From Isochrysis galbana (Eukaryota; Haptophyta; Isochrysidales; Isochrysidaceae): a DNA stretch of 64,000 bases. The stretch lies in NCBI GenBank assembly GCA_018136815.1, contig CM030934.1, positions 5,417,318 to 5,481,317 of the forward strand, written 5' to 3'. A program made the position numbers and the translations under genes. Shown here one piece after another: positions 42,027-53,100 of this stretch (its first letter is position 1; every line of letters starts with the position of its first letter). Below the pieces are notes generated by a model, which was given only the letters and a program-made list of their open reading frames with translations, ran no database searches and was not told where the DNA came from.

Positions 42027-43944
42027 TCATCGCCAGTCCTTTCTGTAGTGCTGCCCCTTGTCGTCCCAGTACGAGTTGTATCCAGAGCCATCTCCCCTCC
42101 TCTCCTCCTTCACTTTATTGGGAATCTTGGAGATGGTCTTGCCAGCACCTAGACATTGGCAATGCAGGCGAGGAGAGGGATGGGAGGCGTCATTGATGCC
42201 ACTCACCAAGGCTGGGTCAATACTGGTGAAGCAGATGCAACCTAGTGGAGCCCACTCGGTCCAAAAGAAGAGAAGGTCAAACTCATCTGCTTTGGCAAAA
42301 AGCGATGCACGGCCCGAGCGAGCTCATCACCGCTCCACGTCTCACAGAAAAGCCGTGACCAGGGTGGTGTCCGCTTCGTCTGATGCAACGCATGTTGTTC
42401 CAAGGGAGCACAAGTACATACTCTACGCTATGCGCCTCTTTGGCAGGCATGTGCCCGGTGTCGACAACCCCCAGCCCGACGCACCATTCCAGGCGCGCCA
42501 TCCGGCGACCCGCTTCTGTCGGCTCTTCTCCCACATTTTTTGTTCCTTCTTTTGCAAAGCTTCCAAAAACTCGCGTTCGGCCGCCTCCTCCTTGGCTCGC
42601 TTTTGCATTTGCTTGTCACGTTCCTAGAGACGAAAGCACGTGAGAGCCGATTGGTCGAGTAGATGCGTTCCACGATGGGAAGCCCGCCACACTTCCGACG
42701 CACAAGGACGCAGTCACGGGCGCGCTGAGGTGCGGCTACGAGCCGGCAGCGAAGGTGAGCATGTGTTCGCACCTCGAGCATTTTCTTGCGTTGCTCAAAC
42801 TCAGCAAACATGCGGGAGATCATGATCTTGATGTTGAGGGTAAGCGTGGCCGGATCATCCTCGGGCACCACTTCAGGAGCGCCGTCTTTGCGCAAGCGCT
42901 TCTTCTCCTTGGCGACCTGTGAGGGTTTCGTGGCAATGTGCGAGGGAGAGGCCTCGGTCGTTCACTGTGGAGTGAAGACGCACAGCTCATGCCGTGTACA
43001 CATCAACAGTGAGAACGAGGAGCACGGGTGGCAACAAACGTTCCCATCTAAGACACACAACACTCCACTACCCAACTCGCGTGCCCATGTCTGTGAGGAC
43101 CAACCCCATGCCTTGACTGCCGAGCCTACCTTTCGCTCCACCGCTTCCTGTGCCGCTGCACAGATGCGCGCGCAAAAGGCGAAGCGCTCGGGGTCCTCTA
43201 GACGATCATGCGCCTCTTTCACAATCTCGAAAGCCGGTTGGGCCAGCTCATTTCCGGGATTTTTGTCGGGGTGGACCTACATCCGATCAGAGTGGCAAGG
43301 GAGTTGGATGCCAGCAGCAACTTGGTATTGCGCGCGAGATCATTCGGACCATCGCTAGTATCGCTAGTGGTGGAGGCCTACCTGCACTGACATGCGCCTA
43401 TATGCTCTCTTCACATCCTCCACTGTCGAAGTGTGTGGTAACCCCAGCACTTCAAAGGGATTCATGTTGAAATACTTAGCACCAGGGCGGAAGAGCCGCG
43501 CAATCTGATCAGAGCCCGACAATTTCTCCGCGTCGTGCACCGTCTTGACCTGTGGTGATGGAATGCGGTGGATCCTGAGAAAAGCCCGCTGGTGTGGGAG
43601 GGAGGGAGGCTGGGCAAGAGCGAGAGCGGGTGAGAGTGAGAGACAGAGACCAGGAGAGGGAGGGCTGGGCAAAGGGCAAGAGGAAAAGTGGCAAGAGGCG
43701 TGAGGAAGAGAGTGCGATGGAGATGGAGATAGAGAGGCAAGTGATAGAGGTCAAGGGAAGAATAGGGGAAGAAGATGGGAGGGATCAGCTGGCAGCATGT
43801 CGGCGGCGGCTGGCTGCGTCGCGGTTGACCAGACTGGAAGCATGGCACCTCTGAGAGAAAGGCCGCCATCTCCGCATCCATCTGCTCCTCCTGCTGCCCC
43901 GGCGGAACGAGGGTGACCGCGGTAGAGGAGGAAGCGCCGGCCAT
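42027..43944 (-). CDS. DNAJC8-like J-domain protein (spliceosome-associated), six exons
   Basis: Exons are 43944-43849, 43549-43382, 43276-43130, 42916-42773, 42623-42485 and 42148-42027. The five GT-AG introns run 105-336 bp and every phase closes, giving 271 residues. The J domain spans NPFEVLGLPHTSTVEDVKR, AYRRMSVQ|VHPDKNPGN with the HPD tripeptide intact, and FEIVKEAHDRLEDPE. An N-terminal IARLFRPGAKYFNMNPFEVL precedes it. A long charged helix (KEKKRLRKDGAPEVV, EEAAEREFLEALQKKEQKMW) ends in RVAGWRAW, all as in DNAJC8/SPF31. The family is a nuclear HSP70 co-chaperone linked to spliceosomes. The last exon (Lys-rich, SYWDDKGQHYRKDWR) is lineage-specific. A divergent or nearby partner is not seen. 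Confidence 0.92.
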
Positions 43945-45704
43945 CGCGCCGCGCGAGGAAAAAGGAAGACTGCGCCTACTCCGTACCTAGCCAATTCCTA
44001 GCACATTAGTTCTCCCCCTTGGTATTTTGGCCCATTAAAGCTTTGGGGCCTGAGTCACAAGCATTGTACTCAGCCCACATGTACTGCCCAGGCCTGCAAC
44101 CTAAGGGTTGGGCGGAATTGAAGCAGGTTGCGTCGTACAGGCATCACGTCTCAGGGCCTGTACGGACTGTCAATATTGGGCGATACTTAATCCCTGTCAT
44201 TTTGTTCTTGAAGGTCACCCAGGCCAAGAGCCCAAGCCCAAGGAACAAGGAACAAGGAAAGCCTTGTAGGAGAGAGCATGTTTGGGTCAAGGGCAAGCAC
44301 CCCTTGGAAGCTATCACCCAGGGGCATGCCATTGTCACTTGATAACGAGAAGAGAGACAGCCGTGCACGCCGTACGCCGTACGCCGTACTGCACTAGCAG
44401 CAAGCAAGCGGGTGCGGGTGCGCACACGTGGATCGGCGGCCGCTCACCGCTCACCCACCTCGCTCCTCCTATCACATGTACATCCTTGCGATGCGTGTGT
44501 GCTTGTGCCATGGCGCTGTGTGAGTCAATAAGCAATAAGAGGTAGAAAGAAAGAAAGAAGACAACAAACATTCACTACCACTACAAAAATCTATAAATCT
44601 ATCCCTGCTAGAGGAGAGGGTGCAACTTGAGGTTCCCTTTTTTTTACCCCCCCATTGCCATTTTCTACGCCTTATACAATTCTACCCCAAACATTCACCA
44701 CCCCCAATAAAAATGTGTCCCTAGATGCAAACGCATATGGATCCAATTGTTGCAGACGGGTCGCTGCTTGTCACGGGACAAACAAGGGGGTCGGCCGCGC
44801 GGATTGATTTCAAATAATAAAGAAGTCATCTTCATGTTTATCATCGCCTCAGGTAGCGCACCGAGGCCGGACCCCGGAAACCGACGAAGAAAAAGGAAAG
44901 AAGGGGGGCAGGGGAAGAGGTGGGGGGAGGGAAGACAAGGGCGGTGTAGATAGCAAGGGGGAGTCCCATAATTAGTAGGTGTGTAGCCCAGAATCTCCAG
45001 ATGTTCTTTTTTATACACCCAACCCCTAGGTAGCGCGGTAGCGCACGAGGGGACGGGCCGCAAGGCAGGTGGAAGGGTGGAAGGGGGGCGAGAGTAGCGG
45101 GCGTGGCTGCATAGTTAAGGTGCAGAGTCGCGCGCGCGGCGAGACTATTAAGAAGTTTTTTTAACTTCACCCATATTCCATATAATATTCCAAATTCCCG
45201 GCACATTCCCGGTTGCAGTTGCAAAAATTTCTTATTCAAAAACCGGGCGCAACTGCGCAACATAACCTTGTATCATGGCAACTTGCAACTCAAAGTTGCT
45301 CGTGTGCTCGTGCGATGTGCTCCCTCTCCATGAATCGTGTATGTAGCAATTGCTGGGGTGGTAGCGCGTTTGCACAGGAGTCCTACAGGAGTATAGGAGG
45401 GGATGGGGCGGGGGGGCGGGCGGACGCAGAGGGCGGCGGCGCGAGCCAAGAGCCAGGCTTGCAAGAGGTGTGGGGGCCGTGCCGACCCAAGCCGGCACCG
45501 CCGGCGCTCCGCCCTCCGCCCTCTCCTCGCTCTCTTTCTCCCCCTTCAGCTCCCTCACCCTCACTCCCGCTCTCGCGCGAGCTGCATCCCGTACATACGT
45601 AGCGGGGTATATTTTAGTAAAGACATCGGTACGAAGACACAGATATAGAGTGGGGAAGGGGGGGGGGTCTAGGGGAGAGAGGGGGGAGAGGCGGAGGGGA
45701 GGGG
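43945..45704. other. No gene seen; repeat end at 45028-45160
   Basis: Unique and repeat-edge DNA. 45,028-45,160 has the GCGCACGAGGGGACGGGCCG, GCAAGGCAGGT and GACTATTAAGAAGTTTTTTT blocks related to 11366-11489 and to the end of repeat family A. The remaining frames are short and lack family features. Confidence 0.4.
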
Positions 45705-46014
<310 letters not shown>

Positions 46015-46062
46015 GACAGACGGCAGACGGCAAAAGAGACCGCGCGCCGCTCCTCCGCTACC

Positions 46063-48224
46063 ATGGTGCAGATGATAAACAGCCGGCTCATTTCATACGG
46101 CGTTCGCCAAGCTTTGTGGCTCGTGGCGCCCGCTGCCATCTCGGTCATCGGCCACCTGTGCTTCGCCTCGCTCCTCCTCGCCAAGTGGGAGGCCTTTGAA
46201 GAGCGCGAGGGAGGGCCACTTATTGCGGCCAACCTCTCAGCGCTCAACACAGGTGCGCCCGGAGTCGGACCCTCGTGGTTTTTAGTCTTCCTTCCAGCCT
46301 GGCTGGCGGAGGCCATGGTAATCTTGTCTTGTGTATGCGCACTCTATGGTTCGATGGGTGGCACCTCTATCAACCCGCGGATCGGCCACTTCAACGGGAT
46401 GATGCAGTCGACTCTTTCCGCCGCCTTTAAGTGGAATCTACTCAACCGGCTGGAGACTGCGTCTGGCTCATGGCTGCTGGTCTTCTGGCCGCTGTATGTA
46501 GCATTCGGAGTGCAAACATTGCTGCACGCGTGCAAGGAGGCGGACAATCGCAATCGGCGGCCAGGTTTCCCCTTCGCGGCATCGCACCTTCTCGCTATAG
46601 TCATCTCCTTCAAACTCAGCGGCATCTACTCGTATGATGAGGTCAGCTGGGCGAACGTATTGTGGCCGGTTTGGGGTATCGCATCTTTCTTCGGTGCGGC
46701 ACTCTTCGCTGCCATTTGTTGTGGGGTACCGATCTTGCTACGGCGGTGCGTCATCTCGCATCTCGCCTCGCTACTTTTGGTGCTCTTCGCCATCTTGCTC
46801 GCCTTCTTCATTCCAGCACTCGTCTTTGCAGTGAGACTGACCCTATGGTGAGGCGTATCTCCCCTTCTGCTGGACAAAGCGATGCATGTGTGGGACATAG
46901 CTGTACGTTTCGCATAGCTGCTCTGTGCGTGATGCAACATGCGTTGGCAGAGTCATCTGAGTTATTCAATTTTGGTGGCTCTTTCCCTGTTTTCACTCTC
47001 ACCTTCCTTCACATGGATAACGCGCTAGGCTCGACGGCGAGGCGAGCTTCACGGCCGCTCAGATTATTGGCCCGTATCTCGCCGCATTGATCCTTTTGCT
47101 CCTACTAATGCTGGGCGCTGCGGCGTTCATGGGCATCTCTTTCTCACTTCGGGCGGCGCGCGCAGCAAGCGATGACATCGATGAGGTGAGTACCCTTTGC
47201 AAACAACCTTTGACACTCAACCTGCGACGCTCGTCGGCCTCTGCTGAGCTGTTGAGATGCAGCTTATCCCATTAGTCAGGTCATTTTCTTGCTGGGTTCC
47301 CGCGCGTTATCAGACGCCCTCTCCCCACTCACTCAGGATTCAGAGGCGGAGCCACCGTCCGCTGACTCACTCCCGGGGATGTTCATCCGCGAGTCGTCCA
47401 CACTCTTCCGGCCGGTGGCTGGCCCGCCTAATCCAAATCAATTCTTGCGCCACCTCTCGGGAAGTTATGCGCGGCAGGCAGACCTTGATCACGATCAGCC
47501 AGGCAGCCGTGCCGTTGGCGCTCTCCCTGGCTCTGAACGCCAGGCGACCATTGGCCCCGGGGATCGCGTGAATGCGCAAGCGAATGACCACCTCTCTGAA
47601 GTGCACCATGACTTGTTCGTTGGGAATGCTGGCACACCAGAGGCTTCCCCCATGGCAGCCGGCGCGCTACTCCGTGGTTCCCGTCCTCAAGGCCGAACAT
47701 TAGTCGTCGATATATTGGACGAGGGTGATCTGGGCGAGAGTGTTGAGAACGATGGCCCCTCTGGAGCCTCTGCTTGTGGCTCTACGACGGGCGGTGGCTT
47801 TTTCTCGTTCGCTAGGTGCTCACTCGCTGGAAGTACACCCTGTTCTACGGGCCTCATGACCTCACCCGTGAGTGCCAGTGGAGCCGTAGCTAGCGGCGAG
47901 GCAACGGCTACTTTCGCCGCTCGCTCACGCCTCGCTCCCGGTTCTGCCAAGGGGAGTGGCGATGTCATGGACGACTTTAGTGCGGCAGATGGTGGCACGG
48001 ATGCAGGGTCCGAGCCAAGTGGTGGCCAATGTTGGATTTGCTTCACTGGTCCGCGCGAAGCCGTGTTGCTCCAGTGTGGTCATGGAGGGTTATGCTACCC
48101 GTGTGCCGAGCGTTGCTGGACGCTGAGGCCACGCGTGTGCCCACTTTGCCGTGAGAAGGTTACGGGCATTGTCAAAGTGGCGCCGAACCCGAGTGATCCA
48201 AATATCTACCTCACACAGCGATGA
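46063..48224 (+). CDS. TMEM185-domain membrane RING E3 ubiquitin ligase, three exons
   Basis: Exon 1 is 46063-46847 (Kozak-like CTACCATGG), intron 1 46848-47028 (GTGAGG...CTAG), exon 2 47029-47185 and intron 2 from 47186. Exon 3 ends at 48224. The 2-nt/1-nt phase at intron 1 rebuilds LTLW|LDGEASF. Exon 3 may start at 47337 (DDIDE|DSEAEPPS) or 47280; both are phase 0. The N-terminal half has about seven to eight hydrophobic segments with repeated family words (SWFLVFLPAW, SWLLVFWPLYVAFG, FKLSGIYSYDEVSWANVLWPVWG), as in the Tmemb_185A family. A Ser/Gly-rich spacer leads to a C3HC4 RING (CWICFTGPREAVLLQCGHGG, LCYPCAERCW, CPLCREKV). Plants have the same two-domain arrangement. It probably ubiquitinates proteins at an endomembrane; the substrate is unknown. 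A (GA)n tract precedes it. Confidence 0.88.
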
Positions 48225-49041
48225 GAAGCTCGCTGGATTCTTGGGATGCGCACGGGCTTTCTGTAGGGTCCGGCAGCGTTGTTGCAAGCTCGCGTGGCGA
48301 GGCGTGGCTCAATGCAGACCTCCGCTTTTGTGTAAGCACGACATTCGAGCACAACAAAGAACACACATGTGCTTGACGTGTTGTCTCCTGTCTACGTTGC
48401 AACTTTCCACCATGCTGCAAGTCTACGTGAAATTCCAGCATCGACGCTTCGGCGGTTACTTTGGTGCACTCACTAGTTGCTGCATCACCCTCCTACTATG
48501 GGACTCCTCAACTAGACCAATTGCGCTCCACTTCTTGCGGACCCATCATCTGTCGGAAGTGACTTGTCACTATGCTGTGTTGATGTGTGATGTGTGCCCT
48601 ACGTGGTGTGTGTGTGAATGTGCGTGCGCGTGCGCGTCGGTCATCTTGCCTTGGGTTTCGAGTTTTGCTCTCGCCTAGCGCTAAGCTGGTCTTGTTGCTT
48701 ATTTCACATTGAAAAAACATTTGACGTTTGAAGATGTCTTGCTGTTGCATTTGCATTGGCCCTTCACGGTGCGGCCAACTTGTGAAGCGCAAGTCTGTCT
48801 GTGGGCGTTAGGGCCGCCCTAACCTTGTCAGAGCAAGGCTGATCTCACCGTTGGAGATCGCCTGCGAGGGCGCGCCGGCAGCTAGCGCGGAACGCGGTTC
48901 TTGCGGGGAGTTCAAGTTCAAGGAGCTTTCCTCGGGACCGGGACCCATGTTGAATGTTGAATGTGAGCCTAAATGCATTGCAAACGAGGAACCGCGGAAA
49001 TGCGAATGATAATACAACTGAGCGTTAGTACCACTACTCCC
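48225..49041. other. 3' flank and repeat DNA
   Basis: No gene is seen. 48826-48912 is the inverted copy of 33952-34040. GAATGTTGAATGT-type short repeats lie at about 48,950. AACTGAGCGTTAGTACCACTAC at 49016 is the repeat-edge motif also seen near 9388 and 40214. Confidence 0.45.
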
Positions 49042-49798
49042 AACTAAGTTTATACTTGGTTGACCCATGGGGGGGCACGAGCCCCCCCCTCTCTCCACTC
49101 CTCCCCTGCCATGGGGGAGGAACCACCCATCCTCCTGGCATGCCTGATGGCTTGCCAGGAGGCCACTGCCCTGCTGACCCACTCCCTCACTCACAGGCAC
49201 GCCTGATTCGCTCGTCCTGGCCAGTCGTGGCCAGCCCATTGCTCCAACCCCCCCTCCCCCCCTGGTCGACAGGCAGACAGGTGCAGCGTGGGGGCCCCTG
49301 AGGCTCGGGAGCGCCAGCGAGGGAGAGGCAGGGGAGGCCAGGGCCCAGCCCCAGCCTCCTCTGCCCCCTGAGCTGGCCTCCAGGAGCCTCCAGGTGTCGC
49401 CAGAGGGCAGCTGGAGGCCTGCCGCAGGCGCGCCATCGCGCGTGCCGCAGGAGAGGGGAGAGAGGGCGCGGAGAAGGGGTCGGGCGGAGCGAGAGCTCCG
49501 CTCACCGAAAAATTGGTTAGTCCCGCTCCTGTTTACAGGATGAGTCGGGACTGAAGCCGCCGCCCACTCGGAGACACAGGAGGAAGGGGGGGAAAGATCA
49601 CCGGGGGGTGGCGCGGGCCACCGGACCATATCTAAGCCCTTCACCCCTATCCCCCTAGTAGTGCACGTGGGGAGCCGCCTGATGGCGGGGGGAGAAGGGC
49701 CGGGGAGTGGGGGTGTAGAAAGTATGCTACGTACTATGTGTAGTAGGTAGTGGTTCCATTCGCCGCGAGTGCGGTAAGACTATTAGAAGGTTTTTTAG
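49042..49798 (+). repeat. Dispersed repeat family A, copy 3
   Basis: Same orientation as 16829-17590 and of almost equal length. It ends GACTATTAGAAGGTTTTTTA, followed directly by the 9388-type repeat (49797-49905). Confidence 0.85.
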
Positions 49799-49935
49799 TG
49801 CCACTACTCCCACTAGCCCGGTACTATCACGACACCCCTCAGCGCACCTGCCCGCACGCCTTGAAGTGGTGGCACAGACGCATACACATACACATATGCA
49901 TCCCTACAAAGAACTATCAGTAAACTGATAGGGTC

Positions 49936-50100
49936 ATGGAGCGCGCGCCGCCGCCCTCCCTCGCTGCCGCCGCCCTCGCCGCAATGGACGAAGCAATGAT
50001 GGACACGCCGCTGTCGCCGAAGCGACCGCGCCAGGACGACCCCCCCCAGTCAGGTGGGCACAGAAGCCGGCGAGCCACGCCCGCGCATCACCACGAACGC
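49936..50100 (+). pseudogene. Truncated MERA-type ORF running into the gap
   Basis: The plus strand reads MERAPPPSLAAAALAAMDEAM and then a basic segment (PKRPRQDDPPQSGGHRSRR). This follows the repeated GGTCATGGAGCGCGC motif, so it may be the N-terminus of a mobile-element protein with a nuclear-localisation-like patch. It overlaps, on the opposite strand, the putative tail of the proline-rich gene, so the gap may join unrelated sequences. Confidence 0.25.
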
Positions 50101-53100
50101 NNNNNNNNNNNNNNNNNNNNNNNNNNNNNNNNNNNNNNNNNNNNNNNNNNNNNNNNNNNNNNNNNNNNNNNNNNNNNNNNNNNNNNNNNNNNNNNNNNNN
50201 CAAATCTCACGAATCGCGGGCTCGGCCGACCTGGGCAAGGGAGACTCAGGGAGTGGTGGCAATAAAGCGCCGGACGGCGGTGGCAGGCTATTCGATGGCC
50301 GAGAAGCGCCGGATGCCACGGCGGCTGTCGCAACCACCGAAGATTGATTCGGCGCGACAGTCTTGAATTTCTTCCGCCTCCGAGAAAGTGCATAAAGACC
50401 TGCAACAAGGAGGATGACAATGAAGAGAACTCCTACCCCGGCCCCAACCCCAATGGCGACCGCCGTCGATGGCGGGGCTGCGGGTGGAGCATTCAGCCGC
50501 ACGACTGTCATGAAGCCGAGTTCCGAAATCAGCGTTTGAGGTGCGGACAATCCACCCGTGCTCAATTGGCCTCGCTCAGCGGCAGATTGCAATGCAGCGG
50601 TGCCGTTCCGGGCGTCAGCTGCTGTGCCGTAAAGGAGGATTGCTGTGAAGATCGCGCTCCCAGCCTCCAGGCTCCACTCGGCAATGCCCGAGCCACAGTC
50701 GGCGCGACTAAAGTCAAGCACGTAGTTGAGGAGCACCGAGGCTACTTCCTGCACCTGCTCGATGTCCTCGCTATACGTGAGCATGGCACGCATTGCATAG
50801 CAATCATCGCTCACGGAGAAGGGGACGAGCGGCGGCGCAGGAGGCGACGGCGACGCCGAGGTCCAAATGCACTGATCACTCCTATGGTCGGTGACCTCAG
50901 AGTCATAATTAATGGCCCTGGGGTTGCCGCAGCCAACAACGCTCCGAATACACGACCCGTCGGTTTGAGACGCCTTTGGATTGAAATTGGCGGCTGCTGG
51001 CGACGTGCACCCGAGGGCGGTGCCAATGCAATTCACATTGACCGTTGCGTCTGGACGACTGTTTGCCACATTCGTGGGAGCCATGCACCCCTCGATCTTT
51101 GCAATGCACCAATTCCCGTTATCTGTGGTTGCGCGGGAGTCGTAATTCACTGCTGTAGGATCCATACACCCCTCGACGGCAACAACGCAGTCGGGCTCAG
51201 TGGCGTCAGCCACATACGTGTTGGCCGCCACTGCCCAAGGAGTGCTCAAGGTCGTATTCCAATGCCCGTACGGTAGCAGCCCGAGCGGCAGCCCACCAGC
51301 AAATTTAAGATTCTCCGGCGACGCGCCGCCGTTGGCAAAGACGGCGGTCTCGTTGTCGAGGCCAACGTAGAGCCGCTCATCCAAGCTACATCCAGTCACC
51401 TTGTGGATGCACATTCCCGCCTCCGTGGCCGCCGGGTTGAAATTGTAGGCGCCCGGCTCCATGCACCCTTCGGTTGGGTATTCGCAAGGACCAGATTGAA
51501 CGGCGTCAGGGTCGAAGTTGAGCGCCTCGGGGAAGAGGCAGCCCTTCCGAAAATCGGCCACGCTCTCGCAAGCCTGTGGCACGTGCACCTCGGCGAGAGG
51601 CGAATACTTGGGATCGGACGTGATCATGCACCCACCTTGCAGGAGCCGCCTATTGAAGTCAGGGTTGTGGTTTAGCGTGGTCACGGGAGAGCCTCGGGGG
51701 CAACGCCCGACCGGCAGTTCGAGAGACTCGCCTGCTTGCCCTCTCAGCCCCAGCAGACGTCCGCACTCGAGAGTACCAGAATCGGCTTGGAAGACTGTGC
51801 CACAGACTGTGGAGCCCTTCACATAACCACAACACATTGCGCCAACCTTCTCTCTTCTAGCATGCCGAATCCACTCGCACTGGGCATAGCCAAAAAGTGG
51901 GCCTGCTGACTCGCCCGAGCCCAGATCAGGCGTGGGATCGCTGATGGTGTTCATGATGAGCATCCCAGGGCTGATATCTTCCGTTCCGTCGTATAAGCGA
52001 AAGTTATCAGTATACATCACCTTATCGTCATTCAGGCTGTCGGTTGCAATGTGGAAGTCAGACGTGGGCGTATCAACGCCCCAGATGAAGTTTGCTGGGG
52101 CATGGCCACTACCCGCGTCTTCAAGACCAAGTCTCACGTCGAAAGGCTCAGGCACGCCATCAACCCACAGCATTGGCACAGCTTCGTTTAGCAGATTCGT
52201 CACGTACAGACACATCTTCTCGCAGCCCTCGACCGGGGGTGGCGGCAGTGGCGGAGGAGATGGGGGTGGGGACGGCGGCGGCGCTGGGGGCAATCCAGGT
52301 GGGGGAGGCGTCGACGGTGGCACCGGGGGAAACAAAGGAGGTGGCAGCGTGGGAGGCGGCGGGAAGAGCGGCGGTGATGCAGGCGGGGGAAGGGGCAACG
52401 GTGATGCGGGAGGGGGTGCAGTCGGCGGTGACGACGGTGGAGGTGGGGGGGGGGCTCCGGAGAGGGCGGTGGAGGCGGCGGCGGGTGGCCTGGGGGCGGC
52501 ATGAATGGAGGTGGGAAGGGTGGTGGAATAGGAGGCGGCGGGGATGGCGGCGGCGGGGACGGCGACGGCAGCAAAGGGGGCGGCGGCGAGGGCGGCGGAG
52601 GCAACCATGGTGGGGGCGGAGAAGGGGGCGGCGACGGAGGCATGCTAGGCGGCGGCGGGGAAGGAGGTGGTGGAAAAGGAGGTGGTGCTGGCCGCGGCGG
52701 CCGCGGCGGTGGGTATCCCGGAGGCGGTGAGGGCATTGGAGGCGGTGGAGAAGGGAAGGGGGGTGGAGGAGATGGGGAGGGTGGCGAAGGCGGGGGTGGG
52801 AATGGCGGAGGGGAGGGTGGAGGCGCAGGAGGCGGCTTCGATGGCGGGGGGGGTAGCGAGGGCGGAGGAGGCTTCGGCGGTGCTGGCGGAGGAGACAAGG
52901 GTGGCGAGGGCGGAGATGGCGGTGGGGGAGGAGGCAAGGGGGGAGGCGGGGGTGGCGGATCCATCGGGGGGCTCGCAGGTGGATTCGGCGGCGACGGCGG
53001 CGGCGCCGGTGGTGAGGAGGGTAATGGGGGCGGCGCGCTGGGCGGTCGTGCCGGGGGGGACGGAGGTGGCAATGGCGATGGTGGTGGTATCGCAGGCGGC